DNA from: Erysipelotrichaceae bacterium | Lineage (GTDB): Bacteria > Bacillota_I > Bacilli_A > Erysipelotrichales > Erysipelotrichaceae | Direction of reading: 5' to 3' | DNA length: 46,966 nucleotides | NCBI GenBank assembly: GCA_030528645.1 | Contig: JAUMYM010000010.1 | Coordinates: forward strand, 1-46,966 | Part shown: positions 8,845 through 16,489 of the stretch, piece after piece | Numbering within the stretch: position 1 is the stretch's first letter | Layout of the letters: every line of letters starts with the position of its first letter | Notes under the pieces: model-generated | The model's input: only the letters and a program-made list of their open reading frames with translations | Told to the model about the DNA's origin: nothing | The model's database searches: none | Made by a program: the position numbers and the translations under genes

Positions 8845-9432
8845 ATGAAAATTTTATTTATAAGACATGGAGAAACAGACTGGAATAAACAATGTAGAGT
8901 ACAAGGAATAACCGATATTCCTTTAAATCAACATGGTATTGAAACTTCAACACAACAAGGTCGTAAACTCAATGCCTTTAATATCGTTGCTGCCTACAGT
9001 AGTCAATTATCAAGAGCCTATCAAACAGGATGCTTAATGTTAGCTCACTCCAAACATAAACACCTAACAATTCAACAAGATGTACGCATTATGGAACGCT
9101 CCTTTGGACAATTAGAAGGCTATTATTTTCAAGATTACTATGCATCTTTAAAAACTGAATTAGGTAAAACCATCGAAACTGAACAACAAGTACATAAACG
9201 CATCAAAGAATTTTTACTGGAGTGCTACCAGCAACACAAACATGAAACCATCGTTGTAGTAAGTCATGGTGGATGCATCAAACACTTCTTACAATTCGAA
9301 AACCTAATTCCATCTAAAGACATCCTATGTAGTGATGACCAATATAAAAAATACCGTCATATTCCTAACAACTCCATTCACGAGCTTGAATATAACGGCA
9401 CTCATTTTACATTATTAAACTTTAATCTTTAA
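8845..9432 (+). CDS. Histidine phosphatase (phosphoglycerate-mutase-like) family protein
   Basis: A 195-residue cytoplasmic protein beginning MKILFIRHGETDWN, with the phosphoacceptor histidine in RHGET, the acid in RIMERSFGQLEG, and the second catalytic His in VVVSHGGCIKHF. This is the branch of small phosphatases that includes CobC, PhoE and GpmB-like enzymes; the substrate cannot be read from sequence. I place the start at 8845 rather than the in-frame ATG at 8833, because that upstream ATG overlaps the GGAGG ribosome site (8835-8839), which is ideally spaced for 8845. Single gene with an extended -10 promoter and a terminator at its stop. Confidence 0.88.
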   Translation: MKILFIRHGETDWNKQCRVQGITDIPLNQHGIETSTQQGRKLNAFNIVAAYSSQLSRAYQTGCLMLAHSKHKHLTIQQDVRIMERSFGQLEGYYFQDYYASLKTELGKTIETEQQVHKRIKEFLLECYQQHKHETIVVVSHGGCIKHFLQFENLIPSKDILCSDDQYKKYRHIPNNSIHELEYNGTHFTLLNFNL

Positions 9433-9450
9433 GTACTATCGTTAGTACTT
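9431..9450. terminator. Bidirectional terminator between phosphatase gene and nrdF
   Basis: AAGTACTA (9431-9438) pairs with TAGTACTT (9443-9450), loop TCGT, followed by TTTATTT on the plus strand. It overlaps the last base pair of one stop codon and ends 1 bp from the nrdF stop. Confidence 0.75.
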
Positions 9451-9451
9451 T

Positions 9452-10417
9452 TTATTTAGGCATCCACTTAATATAATCTTCATCATCCATCGCCTCTACT
9501 GCTCCTAGCAAATAACCATTTCCTACTTGCGAGAAGAAATCATGATTACTTGTTCCAGTAGAAATACCATTCATAACAATTGGATCAACATCTTCAGCCG
9601 TATCCGGAAACAATGGATCAAAACCTAGATTTGCTAATGCCTTATTCGCATTATAACGAATAAACACCTTTACCTTTTCACTCCAACCTACTTTATCATA
9701 GATTTCTTGTGTAAACTTTGTTTCATTCGTATATAAATCAAAAATTGTTTCAAATACCCAATTCTTTAATTCTTCTTGTTCTTGTTGACTTAACTGATTA
9801 TAACCTAACTGAAACTTATAACCAATGTATGTTCCATGTACGGATTCATCTCTTAAAATAAGCTTAATAATTTCAGCAACATTAGCTAATTTATTATTTC
9901 CAAGATACCACAATGGTGCATAAAACCCGGAATAGAATAAGAAAGACTCTAACATAACACTGATTGCTTTACGTTGTAAGGCAGAACCATTTTGATATAC
10001 TTCATTAATGCGTTTAGCCTTCCATTGTAACAATTCATTCGAATTAACCCAAGCAAAAATCTCTTCAATTTCAGCCTTCGTATTCAATGTACTGAAAATC
10101 GAAGAATAACTTTTCGCATGTACAGACTCCATAAATTGAATATTATTTAACACAGCCTCTTCATGTTGACTACGAACATCTTTACGAATCGCATCCACAC
10201 CATCTTGTGATTGTAGGGTATCTAATAATGTTAAACCACCAAATACCTTCGCAACCATATCTTGTTCCATTGCGGATAATGTTCTCCAATCATCTAAATC
10301 ATTTGACAACGGAATACGTGTATCCAACCAAAATTGTTCTGTCAGCTTTTCCCAAGTTAACTTATCAATCATATCTTCGATATTATTCCAGTTAACCGCA
10401 ATATAATTATCACACAT
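9452..10417 (-). CDS. nrdF: Ribonucleoside-diphosphate reductase class Ib, beta subunit
   Basis: Small subunit of 321 residues that houses the dimetal-tyrosyl radical cofactor. Metal-ligand regions are visible: QFMESVHAKSYSSIF (Glu and His of an ExxH motif) and LILRDESVHGTYIGYKF (second ExxH). Length is usual for NrdF. It gives the radical to NrdE for reduction of nucleoside diphosphates; class Ib enzymes generally use manganese with help from NrdI. Last gene of nrdHIEF, 12 nt after nrdE, with AAGGTGG before ATG and a terminator just past its stop. Confidence 0.96.
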   Translation of the reverse strand: MCDNYIAVNWNNIEDMIDKLTWEKLTEQFWLDTRIPLSNDLDDWRTLSAMEQDMVAKVFGGLTLLDTLQSQDGVDAIRKDVRSQHEEAVLNNIQFMESVHAKSYSSIFSTLNTKAEIEEIFAWVNSNELLQWKAKRINEVYQNGSALQRKAISVMLESFLFYSGFYAPLWYLGNNKLANVAEIIKLILRDESVHGTYIGYKFQLGYNQLSQQEQEELKNWVFETIFDLYTNETKFTQEIYDKVGWSEKVKVFIRYNANKALANLGFDPLFPDTAEDVDPIVMNGISTGTSNHDFFSQVGNGYLLGAVEAMDDEDYIKWMPK

Positions 10418-10429
10418 TGTTACACCACC

Positions 10430-12607
10430 TTAAATTGAACAGCTTTCACAAGCATTACTACCGATTTCATCATTATTCTCTGTAAAAGTACGAACATAAT
10501 AAATAGACTTAATGCCTTTGTGCCAAGCATAATTTCTTAATATATTTAAATCTCTTGTTGTAAGCTTACTTGTACGATTATTCTTCCATTCATATAAGCC
10601 AGCAGGCAAATCACTACGCATAAATAATGTTAAACTCATACCTTGATCAATGTGCTTTTGAGCGGCTGCATAAACATCAATCACTTTACGCATATCAATA
10701 TCATACGCAGACTTATAGTATGGCATCGTTTCATTTGATAAGTAAGGAGCAGGATAATAGGTCTTACCTGTCTTTTTCTCTTGACGCTCTTCAATGAGTC
10801 TTGTAATTGGATGTAAACTTGCACTTGTCTCATTTACATAGCTAATTGATCCAGTAGGAGCAATTGCCATACGGTTTTGATGATATAAACCATACGTCTT
10901 AACCTCTTGTTTTAACGCTTCCCAATCACTTGAGGTTGGAACTTTAATATTCTTAAACAAGTCATTTACTTTGCTAGACTTAATTACAAAATCCTCTTGA
11001 ATATACTTATCAAAATACTCTCCTGTATAATATTTTGATTTTTCAAAATTCACAAATGTTTTATTACGCTCTTTTGCAATCTTGTTACTTGCTTTTAACG
11101 TATAATAATTTAACACTCTAAAATAAACATCGGTAAACTCTAATGACTCTTCATCCCCATACTCCATTTGATTTAACGCAAAGAAGGTATGAAGACCCAT
11201 TGCTCCCAATCCAATCGTATGTGCAGATTCATTGCCATGTTTTACAGGCAATACAGCATTGATACTTGAACTATCTGTAACAAAAGTCAACGCTCTAACC
11301 GCAATTTCCACTGACTTTTCAAAATCCGGTGACTTCATAAGATTAACAATATTTGTTGAGCCAAGATTACAACTGATATCCGTTCCTAACACTTCATATT
11401 CTTGGGCATCATTAATGATAGATGGCGTTTGTACCTGTAAGATTTCCGAACATAAATTACTCATAATAATTTTTCCATCAATTGGATTTGTTCTATTAGC
11501 AGTATCAATATTAACGATATATGGATAACCAGATTCTTGTTGTAATTTGCTAATTTCATTCTCTAAATCACGAGCATGAATCTTTGATTTTTTAATCTCC
11601 GGATTATTTACCATCTTGTCATATTCTTTTGTAATATCCACATAAGAAAATGGTACATGATATACACGTTGTACATCATATGGACTAAACAGATACATCA
11701 TATCATCGTTTTTTACTAGTTCATAAAACTTATCCGGTACAATTAAACCCAATGATAGTGTTTTAACACGTATTTTTTCATCCGCATTTTCTTTCTTCGT
11801 TGATAAAAATGATACGATATCCGGATGGAAGACATTTAAATACACTGCCCCTGCTCCGTTACGTTGTCCTAATTGGTTGGAATAACTAAAACTATCTTCT
11901 AACAGTTTCATAACCGGAACAACACCGCTCGATGCATTTTCTATCTTCTTAATAGGATCTCCAGCAGCACGAATATTCGATAAAGTAACCCCTACACCTC
12001 CACCAATTCTTGAAAGTTGTAATGCAGAGTTAATGGTTCTACCAATACTATTCATATCATCTGTTGCTTGAATCAAGAAACAAGAAACAAACTCCCCACG
12101 ACGTTTACGCCCTGCATTTAAAAATGTTGGTGTTGCAGGTTGATAGCGTTGAGTAATTAATTCTTCTGCAAGATCTTCCGCAAATTTTTCATCTCCATTT
12201 GCCAGATATAATGCATTAAATACAATACGATCTTCAAAACGCTCTAAATAACGTTGATTATCATTCGTCTTAAGGGCATATTGCTTATAAAATTTAAAGG
12301 CAGCCATAAATGACTTAAAACGAAATTTCTTCTCATATGTTTTTTGTAATAAATACTTTACAAAGTTACGATCATATTTTTCTATAAATTCTCGTTCAAT
12401 GAAATCATTATCCATTAAATAATCTAACTTCTCATCAAGCGTATAGAAAAATACTGTATCTGGATTGACATGTTCTAAGAAAAAAGCACGCACTGCTTCC
12501 TTATCCTTATGCAAAGGAATCTTTCCATCAACCGGACGATTCAATTCGTTGTTTAGTTCAAAGTATGTCACATTCTGTGACTTTACCACTTGTTTTGGGT
12601 TATCCAA
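10430..12607 (-). CDS. nrdE: Ribonucleoside-diphosphate reductase class Ib, alpha subunit
   Basis: Catalytic subunit of 725 residues reducing ribonucleotides with the NrdF radical and NrdH as electron donor. Visible elements are FVSCFLIQATDDMNSIG (first active-site cysteine), IIMSNLCSEILQ (thiyl radical Cys with the CxE neighbour), NLGSTNIVNL, MAIAPTGSISYVNETSASLHP, and the C-terminal redox tail ACESCSI. No ATP-cone activity domain precedes the catalytic part, as expected for NrdE. The start is a TTG codon at 12607, seven bases after GAGGTGA; the reading frame overlaps the end of nrdI by 8 nt, indicating translational coupling. A later ATG would cut the conserved amino-terminal part. Confidence 0.96.
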   Translation of the reverse strand: MDNPKQVVKSQNVTYFELNNELNRPVDGKIPLHKDKEAVRAFFLEHVNPDTVFFYTLDEKLDYLMDNDFIEREFIEKYDRNFVKYLLQKTYEKKFRFKSFMAAFKFYKQYALKTNDNQRYLERFEDRIVFNALYLANGDEKFAEDLAEELITQRYQPATPTFLNAGRKRRGEFVSCFLIQATDDMNSIGRTINSALQLSRIGGGVGVTLSNIRAAGDPIKKIENASSGVVPVMKLLEDSFSYSNQLGQRNGAGAVYLNVFHPDIVSFLSTKKENADEKIRVKTLSLGLIVPDKFYELVKNDDMMYLFSPYDVQRVYHVPFSYVDITKEYDKMVNNPEIKKSKIHARDLENEISKLQQESGYPYIVNIDTANRTNPIDGKIIMSNLCSEILQVQTPSIINDAQEYEVLGTDISCNLGSTNIVNLMKSPDFEKSVEIAVRALTFVTDSSSINAVLPVKHGNESAHTIGLGAMGLHTFFALNQMEYGDEESLEFTDVYFRVLNYYTLKASNKIAKERNKTFVNFEKSKYYTGEYFDKYIQEDFVIKSSKVNDLFKNIKVPTSSDWEALKQEVKTYGLYHQNRMAIAPTGSISYVNETSASLHPITRLIEERQEKKTGKTYYPAPYLSNETMPYYKSAYDIDMRKVIDVYAAAQKHIDQGMSLTLFMRSDLPAGLYEWKNNRTSKLTTRDLNILRNYAWHKGIKSIYYVRTFTENNDEIGSNACESCSI

Positions 12608-12965
12608 TTTTATTCACCTCATCTTTTATTCTATCTACATCATAATCACTTCCATGAAATTCAAAACAATGAAGCAATGGAACATGATACTTCTTCGCTA
12701 AATCTTTGGCAGAGAAACAAAATAAATCATTAAAGTTACGATTACCACTACCACATACACCACGTAAATACTGTATATTATTACCAAAATCAACAAATTG
12801 ATCCATGATACAGGTAACTTGATAATCATACGTTGGCACAATCATAATGTATGGTTCGCCAATTTCAAATTTCTCACTTAAGCGACTAATTTCAATCGCA
12901 TCTGCCTGCAATTTCTTAATAAATTTTCTCGTTTGCCCTGTTAAGGACATATATACTACTTTCAT
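12600..12965 (-). CDS. nrdI: Flavodoxin-like NrdI protein
   Basis: A 121-residue FMN protein with VYMSLTGQTRKFIKK at the phosphate-binding loop and YLRGVCGSGNRNFNDLFCFSA at the isoalloxazine loop, diagnostic of NrdI. It supplies the oxidant that assembles the manganese-tyrosyl cofactor in NrdF. Lies between nrdH (45-nt gap) and nrdE (8-nt overlap). Length and order fit the standard nrdHIEF operon. Confidence 0.95.
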   Translation of the reverse strand: MKVVYMSLTGQTRKFIKKLQADAIEISRLSEKFEIGEPYIMIVPTYDYQVTCIMDQFVDFGNNIQYLRGVCGSGNRNFNDLFCFSAKDLAKKYHVPLLHCFEFHGSDYDVDRIKDEVNKIG

Positions 12966-13010
12966 AGTTCCTCACTTATAGTACTTATAAAAAAGTGAAG
13001 CGTTAACTTC

Positions 13011-13241
13011 TTACTTCACAATTTGATCTAACATATCTGGTCTAAAACCAGTAAAGGCATCATAACCATCTGCCACAATCACAGGAAGTGATTGAAAACC
13101 TAAACTTAACACCTCTTGTAAAGCATCCTTAGATGCTTCTACATCTCTTTCTTCAAAATCAACGTTGTGTTCTTTCAAAAACTTTTTCGTGAAATTACAC
13201 TGCATACAATTTGATTTAGAATACACAATTATTTTTTTCAT
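13011..13241 (-). CDS. nrdH: Glutaredoxin-like NrdH redoxin
   Basis: A 76-residue thiol redoxin with the CxxC pair C12/C15 (SKSNCMQC) and the NrdH-type tail GFQSLPVIVADG...FTGFRPDML. It passes electrons to NrdE. I choose ATG at 13241: the upstream in-frame GTG at 13250 lies inside the GAGGGTGG ribosome site. First gene of nrdHIEF, behind a good promoter with a palindrome between -35 and -10. Confidence 0.93.
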   Translation of the reverse strand: MKKIIVYSKSNCMQCNFTKKFLKEHNVDFEERDVEASKDALQEVLSLGFQSLPVIVADGYDAFTGFRPDMLDQIVK

Positions 13242-13272
13242 TTTTACCACCCTCTATTTCATCACATGTACC

Positions 13273-13301
13273 ATATTACAATATGTAAATGTTACATTCA
13301 A
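13273..13301 (-). promoter_or_regulatory. Promoter of nrdHIEF
   Basis: Minus strand -35 TTGAAT (13296-13301), 17-bp spacer, -10 TAATAT (13273-13278), about 30 bp before the nrdH start. The spacer carries the first of two palindromes described separately. Confidence 0.6.
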
Positions 13302-13351
13302 GAACAATAAAAAAATATAAAGAAATATTTTCTTATATGAAAATGTTTCAT
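13283..13351. promoter_or_regulatory. Two near-identical 15-bp palindromes, probable operators for nrdHIEF
   Basis: ATGTAAATGTTACAT (13283-13297) and ATGAAAATGTTTCAT (13337-13351) match at 13 of 15 positions; the two differences are symmetric, so each keeps its own dyad symmetry. Centres are 54 bp apart, about five helical turns. The first overlaps the -35 and spacer of the nrdH promoter. They do not match the NrdR box (consensus about ACACTATATATAGTGT) well, so the regulator is not identified; a metal- or redox-responsive repressor is possible. Confidence 0.5.
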
Positions 13352-13446
13352 AATTTTATTATTATTTATTTTTATTGCTTAAAAAAATAAACGATACATC
13401 CTTCTATCTTTCATTTACTTTTATCTATGATATTTCACTGCTTGTA

Positions 13447-13923
13447 CTATTTACCAGAAAATTTCTTAAAGAAATCATCAAACTCCTTGTACTCCTCCGG
13501 TTGATACACATAAGCTAGAAATTTCTCATCATTTCCCTCTAACGTTGCAAATTGAGTATAACCTGCCATTAAGCCACCTTGATGAAAGATGGTATACATA
13601 CCTGTGGAAATTTTAGCCTTTTTAATTCCATCTTTTCTAAAAAAGCTTGCCTCACTACAACCCTCTAATTCGGGTGTTGTTTGCACCAGAGCAATACTCA
13701 TATCACTTTCACGATAACCGATGATTAAACTTGTATATTCATAGGTTGTTTTACGAGCAATAATATAATTGCTATTTTTAATATTTAAACCATAACCATA
13801 AACAACCTTCCAAGTATTACCATCTTCAACAACACTATTAAATAAGATACGCAACTTATTTTTATTGTTGTTTGAACGATCAATATCCCATTCTTTTTTC
13901 TTTCCAAAGCCAAATAAACCCAT
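13447..13923 (-). CDS. Hypothetical protein, 158 aa
   Basis: I do not recognise this protein. It starts MGLFGFGKKKEWDIDRSN, a Gly/Lys-rich head common in small cytoplasmic proteins related to stress or tellurite-resistance-like families, but no motif confirms that. There is no signal peptide or membrane segment. The rest is beta-rich with scattered aromatic residues (WKVVYGYGLNI, YEYTSLIIGYRESD). Good ribosome site AAAAGGAGA before ATG. It stands alone between the nrd promoter region and the divergent histidine-triad lipoprotein gene. Confidence 0.7.
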   Translation of the reverse strand: MGLFGFGKKKEWDIDRSNNNKNKLRILFNSVVEDGNTWKVVYGYGLNIKNSNYIIARKTTYEYTSLIIGYRESDMSIALVQTTPELEGCSEASFFRKDGIKKAKISTGMYTIFHQGGLMAGYTQFATLEGNDEKFLAYVYQPEEYKEFDDFFKKFSGK

Positions 13924-14059
13924 AACACTTCTCCTTTTCCATTATTAATATGTCCTATATCTGCTATTTGTATTATACATCATTCTAACTTATTTATTTA
14001 ATACAACCGTTATTTCATTCATATAAATTCCATAAAGTTCATAAAATTTATCTTTTTTA

Positions 14060-14088
14060 TTGACAAGATGACCATATCCTTATAGGAT
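14060..14088 (+). promoter_or_regulatory. Promoter of the histidine-triad lipoprotein gene
   Basis: Consensus -35 TTGACA (14060-14065), 17-bp spacer and -10 TAGGAT (14083-14088). Predicted transcription start is near 14095, just before the palindrome at 14100. Confidence 0.6.
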
Positions 14089-14099
14089 TAATAGGTACA

Positions 14100-14122
14100 A
14101 ATATGAAAATCATTTTCATATT
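14100..14122. promoter_or_regulatory. Fur/Zur-like operator upstream of histidine-triad lipoprotein
   Basis: Perfect inverted repeat with 11-bp arms (AATATGAAAAT and ATTTTCATATT) around a single C. The core TGAAAAT-N-ATTTTCA resembles the 7-1-7 Fur-family box TGATAAT-N-ATTATCA with one change per arm. It sits at the expected transcription start, so a bound repressor would block transcription. Zinc or iron control suits a surface protein rich in histidine triads; which Fur-family member binds is inference. Confidence 0.55.
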
Positions 14123-14157
14123 ATAACTTAACACAGTCATAGAAAGGTAAAACAAGC

Positions 14158-16365
14158 ATGCATAAATTGAAATTTAGTAGCCTAATTCTTTTAACATTTA
14201 TACTTATTTTAACTTCATGTGGTCAAAAGAAAACAACATCTACCACTTCAGAAACACAACCAACAACAGTGGAAAAAGCTCAAGCCAAAGAAACCAAAGA
14301 AGTAAAAAAAGAAACGAGCGAAACCAAAGAAACTGCAAAAGAAACAACAGGAAAGAAACCGGATGTTACAGGTTCTATCGCAAGTTATTACCAACATGGA
14401 GATCATTGGCACATTACTTTAAGTAATGGAGATACTATGATTACTTCAAAAGATCCTAGAAAGATTTTCCCAAAAGAAGCTTTCTTAAACGCAACAGAAA
14501 CCACAGAAGTAATCACTACACAAGCAAGTAGTAAAAGTGGAAAAACAGTAGTATCTTGGTATAAACACGGTGACCATTGGCACTTAGTTTATAGTGATGG
14601 TTCAGAAGGGGTATCTTATATAGATCCTTCTTCATCATCAAACACTTCGAACCATACAAGTGAATCTATTGTTCATACAGAAAATAAAGTAACACCTATT
14701 GTTCATAAGTCAGAGCTTTTCGATAAAGTAATTGATCATAAAGATCATATCCATGTATGGGTAAATAATGTAGAATATGTACTTTCAAGAGAACTCTACG
14801 ATACCTTTATACGTGAAAAGAAATTTGATGAAGTACGTGCTAGAGGGTTAGATGGTCTATATTATGATCAAATTCAAAGTAAACAATTAAAAGAAGAAGT
14901 TGAATACATTGCCAAAGCATATGGAGTAAAATTGGAAGCCATTCGTGTAAGTGATAGTTACTTTAGTTTTAACGACCCTTCTCATGAATATGACCCTACC
15001 CACATTCATCCATTCTTTGTATCTAGAAAGTTATTCTATATCCCAGAAAAAACAGGGATTCCTGAACTAGATTTTGAAAATGAATTAATCAGTGTGGCAT
15101 ATCGCAGTCAAATTCCGGTTCCTAATATGATTGTAAGAAAAAATCGCTTTGTCTTACCTCACGGTAACCATGATCACTTTGTAAACATTTTAACTGAAGG
15201 TGGATATGAAGCCTATATGCAAAATAAGAAACCTTCTTTAAGTGGAACCTATGTTCAAGGCGAACTAAACGAACAAACCGTCTTAGATAAAGTAAACCAA
15301 CTAAAACAAGCAGTAAACAAAAAATATACAGATCGTCTTGAAAATCGTAGAGTGATGCGTCTTTTAGAGGAATTTGAATATTTACTTAAAAAATTAAAAG
15401 CGAATTCAACCGAAGGCTATTTAAATATTTTACAAAATTTTGAAGATGTATACTTAACAAACAAAAAAACAGATATTATCGCAGATGATAGTGATGCTGA
15501 AACAGTAAAGATGTATCAAGACTTACTACAAACTATTTCATTAAAAAATGATTATTTCTTTAAAAAGTTATTCATTGATAAAGAAGTCTTCATCGCTGAA
15601 GTAAATATGAATTCAAATGAAAAAGAAAAATTATATGAATACACTTATAAAATGAAAGAATATACACGTTTTGATGGACGCATAGCTATTGTCGGATTAG
15701 GTTATGTAAAGTACTTAACCGAACAGTTTGAAGATCCTAAAGTAGCACCAAGTTTAAAAGATGAAATCGCCAAAACATTAAATGAAGTTACCGATAAGTT
15801 CTTCTTTGGCATGTCAACAAATGTAACAACATTAGTCGACTTAAATATTAAATTAAATAAAAACTTATTAATAGAAGAAGAATACACAATAGATGACCTT
15901 AGTGCATATCCTAATTACTTTAAATTTAAAAACTCAAACTATCGCAGACGAATCGATGACTTCGTAAGAGAAATGAGTAAATTACTAATGCCGATTGAAC
16001 TTCCTGATGTTTCTAAATTACCTAAAGACTTTGTTGGAGATCCAAAAGTAGAAAAACCAACGGAAGAACTAGAAACACCAGCTACACCGGATGCTACTGA
16101 CAATACAAGTGTTACTCCTTCAACTACATTAGAAGAGACACTAAATCCAACAGAAGAAGGAAATCCTTCTATCGAAGTAACGGAAGATACAGAAAACAAA
16201 AACTCAGAGAGTGAATCCACAGAAGCTCCAGAAACAACGGCAGAAGAAACAAATACGAATACAGAAACAGAAACTTTGCCACCTTCTAGTGATACAGAAG
16301 AAACAGCAGAAGCGACGAATGAATCTTCACCGGTAGAAGATACCATAACACAACCTACAGAATAA
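14158..16365 (+). CDS. Histidine-triad (Pht-like) surface lipoprotein
   Basis: Secreted lipoprotein of 735 residues. The signal peptide ends in lipobox LTSC with C21 as lipidated residue. A Lys/Glu/Thr-rich spacer (about 24-68) is followed by HxxHxH-type motifs: HGDHWH (80-85), HGDHWH (137-142), HKDHIH (194-199), THIH (281-284) and HGNHDH (335-340), the signature of streptococcal histidine-triad proteins that bind zinc at the cell surface. Residues about 380-620 are helical and unassigned, and the last ~100 residues are a Thr/Glu/Ser/Pro tail with no LPxTG sorting signal. Probable role: zinc capture or host interaction. Its promoter carries a Fur/Zur-like box. No zinc ABC transporter is adjacent, unlike the streptococcal arrangement. 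Ribosome site GAAAGG. Confidence 0.88.
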   Translation: MHKLKFSSLILLTFILILTSCGQKKTTSTTSETQPTTVEKAQAKETKEVKKETSETKETAKETTGKKPDVTGSIASYYQHGDHWHITLSNGDTMITSKDPRKIFPKEAFLNATETTEVITTQASSKSGKTVVSWYKHGDHWHLVYSDGSEGVSYIDPSSSSNTSNHTSESIVHTENKVTPIVHKSELFDKVIDHKDHIHVWVNNVEYVLSRELYDTFIREKKFDEVRARGLDGLYYDQIQSKQLKEEVEYIAKAYGVKLEAIRVSDSYFSFNDPSHEYDPTHIHPFFVSRKLFYIPEKTGIPELDFENELISVAYRSQIPVPNMIVRKNRFVLPHGNHDHFVNILTEGGYEAYMQNKKPSLSGTYVQGELNEQTVLDKVNQLKQAVNKKYTDRLENRRVMRLLEEFEYLLKKLKANSTEGYLNILQNFEDVYLTNKKTDIIADDSDAETVKMYQDLLQTISLKNDYFFKKLFIDKEVFIAEVNMNSNEKEKLYEYTYKMKEYTRFDGRIAIVGLGYVKYLTEQFEDPKVAPSLKDEIAKTLNEVTDKFFFGMSTNVTTLVDLNIKLNKNLLIEEEYTIDDLSAYPNYFKFKNSNYRRRIDDFVREMSKLLMPIELPDVSKLPKDFVGDPKVEKPTEELETPATPDATDNTSVTPSTTLEETLNPTEEGNPSIEVTEDTENKNSESESTEAPETTAEETNTNTETETLPPSSDTEETAEATNESSPVEDTITQPTE

Positions 16366-16370
16366 TCTAA

Positions 16371-16396
16371 GAAAAGCTGTTATATGACAGCTTTTC
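16371..16396 (+). terminator. Terminator after histidine-triad lipoprotein gene
   Basis: GAAAAGCTGT (16371-16380) pairs perfectly with ACAGCTTTTC (16387-16396), loop TATATG, followed by a T/C-rich tract, 5 nt past the stop codon. Confidence 0.75.
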
Positions 16397-16489
16397 CTTC
16401 TTTCACAAACAAATTCTTTAGCACAAAAAAGATTTTTAAAATAAAATATGATAAATTATTACTAGCACGATAAAAGAAAGGACATGTAT

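Noticed and set aside
12465-12701. Plus-strand frame across the nrdE/nrdI junction
   Set aside because: Runs antisense to two coupled genes with clear motifs; the overlap of nrdI and nrdE explains the region.
12966-13010. Short GTGAAG/CTTCAC inverted repeat between nrdH and nrdI
   Set aside because: The arm lies partly in the nrdH coding end, with weak stem and no T run; not convincing as terminator or processing site.
15939-16346. Ser/Val-rich 135-aa minus-strand frame
   Set aside because: Mirror of the Thr/Glu-rich repeat tail of the histidine-triad lipoprotein, not a separate gene.
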